From assembly GCF_001045555.1 (NCBI RefSeq), contig NZ_LFBU01000001.1, positions 1,550,001 to 1,614,000 of the forward strand: 64,000 nucleotides of DNA, read 5' to 3'. Under the pieces are notes generated by a model. The model was not told the origin of the DNA and did not search any database. It saw only the letters and a program-made list of their open reading frames with translations. This DNA comes from Marinobacter subterrani (lineage in GTDB: Bacteria > Pseudomonadota > Gammaproteobacteria > Pseudomonadales > Oleiphilaceae). Below are positions 56,441 through 64,000 of the stretch, one piece after another. The position numbers were made by a program, and so were the translations under genes. Each line of letters starts with the position of its first letter. Position 1 is the first letter of the stretch.

Positions 56441-58068
56441 CAGCGCACCTCATCCAGCAGGTCGGCACGACCGGCCAGCTGGGCGGCGGCCAGGGCATCG
56501 CCCATCACCTCCGCCAGGTTGCCGATCGGCAGGCTCGCCGACAGCTCCACCAGGCGGTCGCGCAGGTCTTCCAGACTCTCGGCCTGTTCCACCGCCTGGC
56601 GAATGGCTTCCACCTGGGCGGTCTCGGCCTCGGCGGCGGCTTTGGCCAGAGTCTCCAACTGTGCGGCCTGCTCCTCGCCATCCAGGTTGGGCTCGTCCTG
56701 GCGCAGGGCTGCTATCGGTTGCGGGGTGTCGGGTTGGGCCGTCAGTGCCTGGCGCAGCACACTCAGGCCAGGGGCCTCCGGCTTCTGTTTCGGCTGCAGC
56801 ACTTCGTCGTCGTCAGCCGCTCGGGGAATGCCGGTGCGCTCATGCAGCCACCAGGTGGGGATGCGCGCACCCATGTCGACAAACACCGGCAATGACTCCG
56901 ACAGCGTCTTGTAGTCCTCGGTCTCGCCCATGTCGAGGTAGAAGCGCGGGGCCCGGTTGACCTTCTCGATGCCGTAGTTCAGGCAGGCCATCGGCCACAG
57001 AATATCCCGGCGAATGGTGCCGGCGTACTGGCGCACGTCGGAACGGATCAGGCTGGCCTGGCCGCGCTCATGAACATTACCCAGAGCATTGGTGTTGGTG
57101 CCTTCGCCCGTGCCGCTGGTGAGCGTGCCGCCCAGGATGGCCTTGGCCTTGGCGCGCTCGCACCAGTTCATCATGGCCACGTACACATCGGCCCGGCCCT
57201 GGGCCGCTTCCAGGAAGTCGATGGCCATGCCTTCGGGGATGATGCCGGCAGCGTTCTGGCCCAGGGTGACCACCGCCCGCAACAGGGTGGCTTTTTCCTT
57301 GTCGGAGGCGTTGCGGGGGTACTTGCCCACCCGCGCCGGCATGCCGTAGATCTCCAGCAGCTGGGCCAGGTCGCCCAGGGCGTAGTTCTGGAACAGGTAC
57401 GGCCACACCAGCATGCGGTGCAGGCCGCTGCGGGCGATGTAGCCGGGCTTGGCCTTGTGCCGGTGCTGAACCCAGCCCAGTGGCCATAGTGGTGCACCGG
57501 TCAGGCTCATGTCACGCAGGGTGAGCTGGTTCTGGTCATCCGGGTGCAGGCGGAACCAAGACTGCGGCCGCAGCTGCGGCTGCTCGATGTAGCGCAGGCT
57601 GCCATCACGGCCCCAGGACAACTCCAAATTGGAAAAGCCATGGCCGATGGCGGAGCCCATGTCCAGGATCAGGTCTTCCACTTCCAGCGAGCTGAAAACC
57701 TCGGCGGCGTGCTCGGCGGCCTTACGCTCGGCGCTGCTCGCACCATCCGGCGGCACAATCTGCCACTCCAGTTCGGCGGCCAGCTGCCGGCGCTTGCCCA
57801 GATCCGCACCGATCTGGGGGTCTTTCTCTTCCATGTCCTCGAACAGTTCGTGCTGGGCCTTGGGATCGCCGTGCTCGGCGGCTTCCAGGATCTCGTACAG
57901 CCTGGCCGGGGTCAGCCCCTTGGTGGGGTGCTCCGCAAACTCCCGGCGCAGGATGCCCACGCGGGCCTCCTGGGTCTGCTGTTCTTCCAGGGCCTTGCCC
58001 AGGTCTTCCTTGCCTTCGCCGTCATCGCCAAACAGGCGGCCGGCCAGGCGTTTCAGTCCGTTCACCAT
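56440..58068 (-). CDS. portal protein (Mu gp29, DUF935)
   Basis: 542 aa. TKGLTPARLYEILEAAEHGD and PQIGADLGKRRQLAAELEWQ, with FSNLELSWGRDGSLRYIEQP and YALGDLAQLLEIYGMPARVG, are the DUF935 portal signature. It overlaps terL by 7 bases. Confidence 0.95.
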   Translation of the reverse strand: MVNGLKRLAGRLFGDDGEGKEDLGKALEEQQTQEARVGILRREFAEHPTKGLTPARLYEILEAAEHGDPKAQHELFEDMEEKDPQIGADLGKRRQLAAELEWQIVPPDGASSAERKAAEHAAEVFSSLEVEDLILDMGSAIGHGFSNLELSWGRDGSLRYIEQPQLRPQSWFRLHPDDQNQLTLRDMSLTGAPLWPLGWVQHRHKAKPGYIARSGLHRMLVWPYLFQNYALGDLAQLLEIYGMPARVGKYPRNASDKEKATLLRAVVTLGQNAAGIIPEGMAIDFLEAAQGRADVYVAMMNWCERAKAKAILGGTLTSGTGEGTNTNALGNVHERGQASLIRSDVRQYAGTIRRDILWPMACLNYGIEKVNRAPRFYLDMGETEDYKTLSESLPVFVDMGARIPTWWLHERTGIPRAADDDEVLQPKQKPEAPGLSVLRQALTAQPDTPQPIAALRQDEPNLDGEEQAAQLETLAKAAAEAETAQVEAIRQAVEQAESLEDLRDRLVELSASLPIGNLAEVMGDALAAAQLAGRADLLDEVR

Positions 58069-59606
58069 GCACCACCTCCAATGCCAAAGCCGGATAGATT
58101 CAAATTGTCCCCGTCGTCATCGTTGTGGCTGCCCGGGCGGGGTGCCGGGGTGAATTCGATTTCCACGCCGTCCATATCGGAGGCGCTGTCGGCCAGCACG
58201 ATGGCCATGGCGGCGTCACCGTGGCGGGTGCCGGCCTTGTTGGTCTTGCCCTCCGGCAGTCGGGCCACACCGCGCACCAGGGTAAAGGCGCGGTAGTCTT
58301 CCAGCAGCTCGTCACTCTTAGGGATGGTAATGCCGCCATCCTCAAACCGGGCCTTGTGCTTGGGCATGCGCTCGCGGTACCAGTTTTCGGTGGCCATCAC
58401 CTGGTCCACCAGTGAGCCCCACTCATCCCGGGCGGCCTCGCCCAGGTAACTGCCGTTGCCCCGGCTGTCGATGGCCACGCCGCACAGCCTGGGCAGGCCG
58501 TTGCCAACGGCGAACAGCACCTGTTCCTGCTGCTTGAACGGCACGTTGTGCATCTCCACCAGGAACGGCACCGTGCGGTGCAGGGTGGAGCCGATCTCCA
58601 TGGGGGCAATCACCGACAGGTCACCGCTGCGGGCAAAGTCCTGGCCCAGGGCATGGCGGCGCTGCCGGTCCAGGGTGCGCAGCACGGGCTCCAGGTGCTC
58701 GCGGATCCAGTCGCCCATGGCGTCCCGGCGGGCAGGTTCCGGCAGGGCGTTGAACTCGCGGGTACCGTCAAAGCGCAGCACCGGGGCATCGGCCATGCAG
58801 GCCTCCACCTGTACCCGTGTCAGGTAGCTGCCGCCACCCAGGGCCGGAATGCAGAACAGCTCCTCGTCTTCGTTGGGCTTGTAGCGGTTGATCAGTTGCT
58901 GGCGCCACTGCACCTCCGCCTCGCGGGTCCAGGTCTGACCGGTGACCTGGCAGATGCGCCGGTACAGGCCATCGGCCAGGGCGTTGTCCAGGTCCACACG
59001 GTGCAGGCTGTAGTCGTAACGCCCGGCGCGGATGTCGTTGATCAGCGTATTGAACGGGTTGTCCTCGCCGTTGTGGGTGCTGATGATGCGGATCTGGCCG
59101 CCCCAGATGGTCATGGCCATGGCGGCCTTCAGCAGCTCCTCGATGTCGTCGACGAAGGCGGCCTCATCAATCACCAGGCGCTCACCGGGCCGGCCCTTGG
59201 AGCGCAGGTTGCGCGGGTTGCTGGTGAACGCCTGGATCTGATGGCCGGAATCAAACTTGATAGTGTAGGTGAGGATCTGTTTGTCATCCGCTTCGATCAC
59301 GGACTCCTCGATCTGGCTGGCAGCAGCCTGGTATGCCTTGGCCCAGCCGGCGCAGTCCTGGATAAACCCCTGGGTCATCTCCTTGTTGTAGGAGATGTAA
59401 TAGACGTTGGCGCCCTCGTCGCTGGCCGCGTACAGAACATCGTCAGCCGCCTCGGCGTAGGACAGGCCGATCCGGCGGCTTTTCTCAATCACCTTTACAG
59501 CGCTGTTATCCGCCACCCACTTCTGCTGGTAACCCAGCAGGATGGCAGCGGTGCTGACCGGCTGGCTCGCGTCGGCCACAGCCTGGGCGAGGGGCTTCTG
59601 GTTCAT
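58062..59606 (-). CDS. terminase large subunit (Mu gp28-like)
   Basis: 514 aa. Walker A region KVIEKSRRIGLSYAEAADDV, Walker B RLVIDEAAFVDDIEELLKAA, then IRIISTHNGEDNPFNTLIND; the nuclease half begins ALGQDFARSGDLSVIAPMEI. Headful packaging in Mu. Confidence 0.95.
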   Translation of the reverse strand: MNQKPLAQAVADASQPVSTAAILLGYQQKWVADNSAVKVIEKSRRIGLSYAEAADDVLYAASDEGANVYYISYNKEMTQGFIQDCAGWAKAYQAAASQIEESVIEADDKQILTYTIKFDSGHQIQAFTSNPRNLRSKGRPGERLVIDEAAFVDDIEELLKAAMAMTIWGGQIRIISTHNGEDNPFNTLINDIRAGRYDYSLHRVDLDNALADGLYRRICQVTGQTWTREAEVQWRQQLINRYKPNEDEELFCIPALGGGSYLTRVQVEACMADAPVLRFDGTREFNALPEPARRDAMGDWIREHLEPVLRTLDRQRRHALGQDFARSGDLSVIAPMEIGSTLHRTVPFLVEMHNVPFKQQEQVLFAVGNGLPRLCGVAIDSRGNGSYLGEAARDEWGSLVDQVMATENWYRERMPKHKARFEDGGITIPKSDELLEDYRAFTLVRGVARLPEGKTNKAGTRHGDAAMAIVLADSASDMDGVEIEFTPAPRPGSHNDDDGDNLNLSGFGIGGGAW

Positions 59607-60187
59607 GCCATGCCCTCAAGAATGGCCGCACGCAGGGCGGCCACGCCCTCTTTGGACAGGCCCTGGGCCCGGGCGGCGCTCTCGGCGCTCGCAGCCGCTT
59701 CTTCCGCCGCGCGTTCACGTTCCTGTTTGCGGATCTCCGCCTCGCGCTTGACGTTCTCGGAGCTGGCCCGCTCCAGCCGGGTAACGGACAGGGACAGTTC
59801 CTTGACCATCTCAATCACCGCCGGCATGGACTCTTCAGTCAGCTCGCCCTCCTGGAGCTTCAGCGCCAGGTCAAAGGCCATGGAGCGGAGCATCTCGTTC
59901 ACCAGGTTGCCGAGCTGGCCCTGAGGCTGTGCACCCAGCTTGGCAATCCACATCTCCGCCACTTCGCGGCTCTGGCGCAGTTTCTCACCCACCTGGTTCA
60001 TGCGCACGGCGTAGCGGTTGACGGCGCTCTTGCTCAGGCGCTCTTCGTGCCCTTCCGCCTCCAGGATGTCGTTGATTCGCGCCGTGGCCTGCAACTGGGT
60101 AACGCGGGGGTCGCGCAGCAGCGCTTGCAGCTGCTCGCGCACGTCGTCCGGCAGGCGCTCAACACTGCCCGGTCTCACTCGGCCCAT
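59603..60187 (-). CDS. terminase small subunit (Mu gp27, DUF3486)
   Basis: 194 aa: MGRVRPGSVERLPDDVREQL, RINDILEAEGHEERLSKSAV and NRYAVRMNQVGEKLRQSREV are typical of DUF3486. The C-terminal helix is Glu/Ala/Arg-rich. Confidence 0.93.
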   Translation of the reverse strand: MGRVRPGSVERLPDDVREQLQALLRDPRVTQLQATARINDILEAEGHEERLSKSAVNRYAVRMNQVGEKLRQSREVAEMWIAKLGAQPQGQLGNLVNEMLRSMAFDLALKLQEGELTEESMPAVIEMVKELSLSVTRLERASSENVKREAEIRKQERERAAEEAAASAESAARAQGLSKEGVAALRAAILEGMA

Positions 60188-60190
60188 GGT

Positions 60191-60487
60191 TCAGCCCTCC
60201 AGGCGCGGCCGCGCCACGCCGGGCACGCGGGCACGGCCCAGGGCCACGTCCTCGCCCCGGGCGGTCAGGCGCGCCACTTGAATGTCTCCGGCCTGTGTCA
60301 GCGTCACCAGTCCCTGTTCCTGAAGCCAGGCCAGCTCCGTGCGCAGCGCATCCCGGGACAGCTCATGCCCCACACTGCCCAGAACACCCCGCAATACCGC
60401 CTCGTTGTGGCTGTATCCGGGGTCTTCCTCCAGCGCCTGCAGGATTACCAGGCGTTGGTCTGCCGCTGTGTACTGGCGGTAATTCAT
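60191..60487 (-). CDS. Mu gp26-like winged-helix protein
   Basis: 98 aa: DQRLVILQALEEDPGYSHNE, LRTELAWLQEQGLVTLTQAG and VARLTARGEDVALGR read as a small winged helix, the family found between gp25 and terminase in Mu-like phages. Role unknown. Confidence 0.85.
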   Translation of the reverse strand: MNYRQYTAADQRLVILQALEEDPGYSHNEAVLRGVLGSVGHELSRDALRTELAWLQEQGLVTLTQAGDIQVARLTARGEDVALGRARVPGVARPRLEG

Positions 60488-60900
60488 GTGTCACCCCGCT
60501 TCTCGTTTAACAGGTACTCATTGATCATGGCCAACTGCCGGTTCATGGCGACCATCTGGCCGCTCATGTTCTCCATTTGCTCAGCCACCCGGCTCATCCG
60601 TTTGTGGGTGATGGCCATGTCGTGGTGCGTGGGTACCACTGTCAGCTGGTGCTCCGCCACGTCCATCCGGCGCTCCAGGTGGCCAACCCGGCTTTCCAGG
60701 TGACCGCGCTTTTCGTCATCATCGTCTTCCTTGTCGTCCATGCGCTGGGTGAGCGCTGCCGAGACCTTCTCGATGGCCCGGGCGTTCACCTTGCTGCGTT
60801 GGGTGATGTGGGTGTACACGGCCAGCAACACCAGCCCGATCAGCTGCAACAGATCCAGCCCGAGCTTGAGATAGCCGGGATCAACATCAAACCACCCCAT
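60484..60900 (-). CDS. DUF2730 protein (Mu gp25-like)
   Basis: 138 aa. One membrane segment (LDLLQLIGLVLLAVYTHI) and then a long coiled coil (HLESRVGHLERRMDVAEHQL). Conserved beside terminase in Mu-like phages. Confidence 0.87.
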   Translation of the reverse strand: MGWFDVDPGYLKLGLDLLQLIGLVLLAVYTHITQRSKVNARAIEKVSAALTQRMDDKEDDDDEKRGHLESRVGHLERRMDVAEHQLTVVPTHHDMAITHKRMSRVAEQMENMSGQMVAMNRQLAMINEYLLNEKRGDT

Positions 60901-60909
60901 AACGTCCCC

Positions 60910-61164
60910 TTACTGCTGTGGCGTGTGTGTGCTCTGAATGATCGATTCCAGCAGCTCGGCGTAGTCGCGCCGTTGCCGGTCCCGGTTGACCAGTGCGGTG
61001 TAGGTTTCGTCGCTCAGGCACTGGAGCTGTTCGCCGCTGACGCTCGGGAGCTCCGGCCGGGGCGGCACTGGTAACGGTGTGGTGACGTACTCAATGGCCG
61101 GCGTGGTGCAGCCGGTCAAAAGCACCACGAGAAATAACCACCAGCTCTTTACAAGTGTTCTCAC
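60910..61164 (-). CDS. outer-membrane spanin lipoprotein (Rz1-like)
   Basis: 84 aa. Signal peptide ending in lipobox LLTGC with Cys 19, then a Pro-rich segment (TTPLPVPPRPELP) and a helical end. This is the o-spanin layout. The start overlaps the i-spanin stop (ATGA). Together they fuse inner and outer membranes at lysis. Confidence 0.82.
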   Translation of the reverse strand: MRTLVKSWWLFLVVLLTGCTTPAIEYVTTPLPVPPRPELPSVSGEQLQCLSDETYTALVNRDRQRRDYAELLESIIQSTHTPQQ

Positions 61165-61412
61165 CAGTGGCCCTCCAGGTCATCGCGTTTCTGCGTGTCC
61201 GGCTTTGTACGCTGCTCGCGCTGGCGTTTGCCGGTTCTGGCCATGGCCTGGGTGGCGCTGGCCTGGGCATCGCTGGCCGCCCGGTTGTGTTCGGCCCGTC
61301 GGGTTTCCGCCTGGCGGGTGGCCTTCTCAGCGTCGCCCCGTTTTTTGAAGGCGTAGCCCAGGGCACCCAAAACCGCGATGGCGGCACCGATCAGCAGCTC
61401 AAGTATTCCCAC
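61161..61412 (-). CDS. inner-membrane spanin (Rz-like)
   Basis: 83 aa from GTG 61410-61412 with GGAGG 7 bases upstream; the frame runs back to 61445 but inside the holin gene. N-terminal membrane segment (LELLIGAAIAVLGALGYAF), then a coiled coil rich in Ala/Arg/Glu/Gln (DAEKATRQAETRRAEHNRAA). Paired with the lipoprotein gene. Confidence 0.78.
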   Translation of the reverse strand: MGILELLIGAAIAVLGALGYAFKKRGDAEKATRQAETRRAEHNRAASDAQASATQAMARTGKRQREQRTKPDTQKRDDLEGHW

Positions 61413-61635
61413 GGCTGGCCTCCATGCTTTTCTGTTTCCACTCACGCCCCACCCAGATGGCGAGGATCAGCGCCACAGCGCTGCCATAGACGCCGGCGTC
61501 CATTTGGGGCATCTCGCCCAGCGGGCCCAGGGTCATGCCGGCAATCAGGAATTTAACGGTGACCACCAGCCAACTGATGGCCACGAAGGGCAGCGTGCGG
61601 CTGGGGGTACCTCGGGTGTCGGGCCAGGCAATCAT
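61399..61635 (-). CDS. putative holin
   Basis: 78 aa with two membrane segments: PFVAISWLVVTVKFLIAGMT and YGSAVALILAIWVGREW, and a charged C-terminus (KQKSMEASRGN). Lies between endolysin and spanins, as expected of a class II holin. Confidence 0.75.
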   Translation of the reverse strand: MIAWPDTRGTPSRTLPFVAISWLVVTVKFLIAGMTLGPLGEMPQMDAGVYGSAVALILAIWVGREWKQKSMEASRGNT

Positions 61636-61644
61636 GGCGTTCTC

Positions 61645-62001
61645 CTATCCGCGCCAACGGGCGGGGCCGTTGGTGCGGGTGTCGATGTGGGTGAAGGTGT
61701 CATAGCGGCCGATGCTGAGATCGGGGTAGGTTTTCTCCAGCCACTGGCTGACCAGTGGCGGATCCACGCCTTCCACCTGGATGTCAGCGGCACGGCCGCG
61801 CAGGTGCTGGCTGTTCGGGCTACCGCCAACATTGGCGTTATGGGATTCACAGCGACAGCCACTGGTGATCGTGATCGGTGCGTTGAAGTGCTTGCGCACG
61901 TCCTGCACAACCCGCAGCAGCACGGCGTCTACGGTGTCAAAACCACACCCGCATTTGCAGGCAAACTCGGCGCGCTGGAAGTTCTTGCTGATCTGGCTCA
62001 T
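61645..62001 (-). CDS. endolysin, M15 family peptidase
   Basis: 118 aa. The zinc motif S-x-H-x(2)-G-x-A-x-D appears as NSQHLRGRAADIQV, with the second His in TFTHIDTR. FACKCGCGFDTVDAVLLRVV at the N-terminus is typical of phage Peptidase_M15_3. It cuts peptidoglycan cross-bridges. Confidence 0.93.
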   Translation of the reverse strand: MSQISKNFQRAEFACKCGCGFDTVDAVLLRVVQDVRKHFNAPITITSGCRCESHNANVGGSPNSQHLRGRAADIQVEGVDPPLVSQWLEKTYPDLSIGRYDTFTHIDTRTNGPARWRG

Positions 62002-62528
62002 TGGCTCAGCTCCTTTTCGGTATCAATGAGGCGCCGGCCCAGTGCCATCAGCCGGCGCACCTCAGCCAGGTTGTTGGCCTTCTGAGCAGCGGCGATCTGG
62101 GCGCTCAGGACTTCGGCGAGTTCACACAGCAGGCAGGCCATCTCAATGGATGGCTTGGCCGGTTCTGGTGCGTTAGAGGTGTGTGTGGTGGCCGGGGTGT
62201 CTAACGATTTTTCCACAGTGGGTTTGGCCTTGCCGGCAGCCAGGGCCAGCTGCTCACGTCCCCATGGGGTGAGCTGGAAGCCGGTGCGATCGGGGTTGTC
62301 GCGCAATGGCTGCACGTCCAGGTAACCGGTGGTCTGAAGGCCGGCCAGGTTGTTGGCCACCTTGGCCTTGTCCTGTTCGTTGGCTGCGTTCATGGCCACG
62401 CAGATCAGAGGTCCGGGAACGGCCGTGCGGCGCTGGCGCTGAAGGTCCGCCACCGTATTGAGCAGGCGACGACGAGCCGCCACCCGGGGCAATACCGGTG
62501 ATGCGTCGGTGGTGCAGGTTTCAGTCAT
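61998..62528 (-). CDS. hypothetical protein with winged-helix-like N-terminus
   Basis: 176 aa: LLNTVADLQRQRRTAVPGPL, DKAKVANNLAGLQTTGYLDV and FQLTPWGREQLALA suggest a winged helix. The C-terminal half is helical (MACLLCELAEVLSAQIAAAQ). First gene downstream of the activator region and coupled to the endolysin start. Possibly a regulator. Confidence 0.65.
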   Translation of the reverse strand: MTETCTTDASPVLPRVAARRRLLNTVADLQRQRRTAVPGPLICVAMNAANEQDKAKVANNLAGLQTTGYLDVQPLRDNPDRTGFQLTPWGREQLALAAGKAKPTVEKSLDTPATTHTSNAPEPAKPSIEMACLLCELAEVLSAQIAAAQKANNLAEVRRLMALGRRLIDTEKELSQ

Positions 62529-62709
62529 GATCGCCTCGCCTGATCGTGGGTGGTCAGCAGTTCAGTGACCTTCAGGCTATCGGCGGGGCGCTATAAGGAG
62601 GGAATAAAGCGGATTATTAAATGCCCAGCGGTTCAGGCATTTGTCGGAGAATAATTCGGGGGATAATCGGAAAAGAGAAAAGGCGTTGGCCGGGCGACTA
62701 CCGCGCTGG
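62529..62709 (-). promoter_or_regulatory. candidate activator-dependent promoter region
   Basis: A 181-base gap between the Mor/C-like gene and the late operon, with AT-rich patches unlike the flanks. On the minus strand it has GATTATCCCCCGAATTATTC, an imperfect dyad, and a -10-like TTATAGC without an obvious -35. Mor/C proteins act at such weak promoters. No transcript start can be fixed. Confidence 0.45.
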
Positions 62710-63135
62710 CTAGTCGCCGAACAGCCCCGGTTGCAGGCGGGCGCGGATCATCTTGCGCTGGCGTGCCAGAATCGAATAAATCTGCACCTCGGTCAAGTGG
62801 TAGGCCTTGGCCAGCTCGCTGACGTTGGTGCCGTTGTGGCGCTCCCAGATCTCCCGGTCCCTCAAGGCCGTCTCCAGCTGCTCGCCCTTGGGCACATACA
62901 GGCTGCGGCCGCCGGCGAAACCGGCCAGCGCACGCACGGCCCGGAAGGCCAGCCGTCGGGCATCCGCCACCACGGCGCCATCCCGAACGAACGCGGCCTC
63001 CAGAATGCTCAGCATGTCGGTCAGCCCCTGGGGCCACTTGGCCAGGATCTCCGGATCGTCCATGTATTCCAGCATAGAATCGTCCAGCTCGTCCTCGAAT
63101 AGGGCCAGGGTTTGCTCATGGTCGTGATTACCCAT
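62710..63135 (-). CDS. Mor/C family transcription activator
   Basis: 141 aa. The C-terminal half (ALAGFAGGRSLYVPKGEQLE, REIWERHNGTNVSELAKAYH, LTEVQIYSILARQRKMIRAR) is the Mor domain: Gly-turn strand for dimer and HTH. The N-terminal half (LPEILAKWPQGLTDMLSILE-like) also fits. It activates middle or late transcription. Overlaps gemA by 8 bases. Confidence 0.92.
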   Translation of the reverse strand: MGNHDHEQTLALFEDELDDSMLEYMDDPEILAKWPQGLTDMLSILEAAFVRDGAVVADARRLAFRAVRALAGFAGGRSLYVPKGEQLETALRDREIWERHNGTNVSELAKAYHLTEVQIYSILARQRKMIRARLQPGLFGD

Positions 63136-63547
63136 TGATTCTTCTCCCGTGTCGCCGTGCGTCTACCAGTAGTCCCTGCATCAGGCGGAATAGCTGGTCA
63201 TCGTCCAGCCAGTCCACCCGATCCACCTGGAACATGCGCTGGGCCATGCCGTCGGCGTAGGCCCAGGGCCGGCCCGCCTCGGCCAGCAGCGCTTCCACTT
63301 TATCCATCACCGCCTTGCGGCTGGGCGGGGTGCGTGGTTTCTTGCGGCCGGCTTTCTTGCCGGGCTTCGGCACCCAGCCCAGGCGGCGGAATTCATCCAG
63401 CACCTGGCTGAGCTGCCTCGCGTTCAAATGCTTGGCGCTGCGAACGCCAGCCACCCGGGCCAGCAGCGCCCGATAGGTGTCGTCGTCCATGCCCAGTTCT
63501 TTGGCCGCGATATGCACCTGCGCCAGGCCGCGTTGATTGATGCTCAT
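63128..63547 (-). CDS. gemA: GemA/gp16-like protein (DUF1018)
   Basis: 139 aa: LAQVHIAAKELGMDDDTYRA, LLARVAGVRSAKHLNARQLS and VLDEFRRLGWVPKPGKKAGR are the DUF1018 signature. In Mu it modulates host gene expression and DNA topology. Confidence 0.93.
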   Translation of the reverse strand: MSINQRGLAQVHIAAKELGMDDDTYRALLARVAGVRSAKHLNARQLSQVLDEFRRLGWVPKPGKKAGRKKPRTPPSRKAVMDKVEALLAEAGRPWAYADGMAQRMFQVDRVDWLDDDQLFRLMQGLLVDARRHGRRING

Positions 63548-63912
63548 GGCTGCACCCTTGCGGCAGCTCCGGCCTTACGGGCGGCGCGGGATGGCAATAG
63601 TGCATAGCAGGCCTTGCAGGGCTGCTGGCTGCGGCCGCCGGCCTGAAAGTAGAACTCTTTGTCGTCCGGCCAGAAGTCGTTGCACTTGGTGCAACGCAGC
63701 TCCTGCCCGAGTTCGGTATGGCGCAGGTTCTCGGCCTCCCATTCCAGCTTGCGGATCCGGCTGTGCAGCTTGTTGGCCACCGCTTTCTGCAGGCCTGGCA
63801 CGTCCAGCGCCGCGCGGCACTCGTCCAGATCAAAGCGCTCGACGGCATAGATGCGATCGGCGGCGCTTTGGGGGCCGTAGCCGTGGTCATTGAGGAAGGG
63901 GTTGTCACTCAC
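63544..63912 (-). CDS. hypothetical protein with zinc-ribbon
   Basis: 122 aa from GTG 63910-63912 (GTGA overlap; AGGAGG upstream). The N-terminal part is helical (LDECRAALDVPGLQKAVANK); the C-terminal part has a zinc ribbon (CTKCNDFWPDDKEFYF ... CKACYALLPSR). Mu-like early region; unknown role. Confidence 0.65.
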   Translation of the reverse strand: MSDNPFLNDHGYGPQSAADRIYAVERFDLDECRAALDVPGLQKAVANKLHSRIRKLEWEAENLRHTELGQELRCTKCNDFWPDDKEFYFQAGGRSQQPCKACYALLPSRAARKAGAAARVQP

Positions 63913-64000
63913 AGCGTGTCCTCCTGTTTGGCCGGCTTCAGTTCGAGATCCGGGAAGTGTTTCTTCAGGTGCCGTACCAGGCTCTTTGGCGTGTTCCAGT
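63909..64000 (-). CDS. 3' end of an early gene, partial
   Basis: The last 29 residues are visible (WNTPKSLVRHLKKHFPDLEL, then KPAKQEDTL), ending in TGA that overlaps the next start. The beginning lies beyond the window. Basic and helical; family not identifiable. Confidence 0.55.
   Translation of the reverse strand, partial: WNTPKSLVRHLKKHFPDLELKPAKQEDTL

Noticed and set aside
58548..59924. 458-codon plus-strand open frame
   Set aside because: Antisense shadow of the Mu-like large terminase.
1..64000. Insertion sequences, rRNA genes or CRISPR arrays
   Set aside because: No transposase of IS type, rRNA segment or spacer-repeat array was found on either strand.

Overview
The window is almost entirely prophage. 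It holds most of one temperate siphovirus-like prophage (left, from before base 1 to about 36.88 kb) and the right-hand (late) half of a Mu-like transposable prophage (37.05 kb to past the end of the window). About 175 bases of probable chromosome separate them. Base composition, tight ATGA/GTGA gene overlaps and the gene families suggest a gammaproteobacterium such as Marinobacter or a Pseudomonas relative. No rRNA or housekeeping gene is present to settle this, so the host is an inference.

Prophage 1, early and immunity region (1-9.4 kb). A leftward operon of about sixteen small genes runs from 5766 to beyond base 1. It starts with a LuxR-type HTH protein and includes a phage CsrA, an HNH protein, several Cys-rich zinc-ribbon proteins and a gene broken by an in-frame amber codon. 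The immunity core holds a short CI-like repressor, a divergent Cro-like gene, and two operator clusters with the same 15-bp dyad at an exact 25-bp pitch: two copies at the left promoter and three between repressor and cro. Between the clusters lie brnT-brnA plus an orphan hicB (rightward), and a HipA-like kinase with an unknown 290-aa partner co-transcribed with the repressor.

Prophage 1, replication and late genes (9.4-36.9 kb). Rightward genes run from an initiator-like tRNA(CAU) through RusA, a Rha/KilAC antirepressor, a replication initiator carrying an HNH domain and an internal iteron origin, a P-like protein, a DUF1364 nuclease and a Q-like late regulator. A promoter-terminator leader follows. 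Then come lysis genes, an HNH gene and probable cos, terminase, portal, ClpP-type protease, HK97-type capsid, head-tail connectors, tail tube, tape measure and a tail tip made of repeated beta modules. Two leftward accessory genes precede the attachment site, a 50-base 3' fragment of a CAU tRNA followed by its terminator.

Prophage 2 (37.05-64 kb) is Mu-like and lies on the minus strand, so its right end is at the left. Two direct repeats 22 bp apart mark the terminus. Reading leftward from 64 kb: GemA, a Mor/C-type activator, an M15 endolysin, holin and spanins, Mu gp25-gp32 homologues (terminase, portal, gpF, gpG, protease with nested scaffold), capsid, gp35-gp38, sheath, tube, a frameshifted tail chaperone, tape measure, baseplate gp43-gp48, fibre, a papain-like protein, and a com-methyltransferase pair. 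One plus-strand accessory gene (45.1-46.0 kb) interrupts the tail operon. Transposase and repressor would lie beyond 64 kb.
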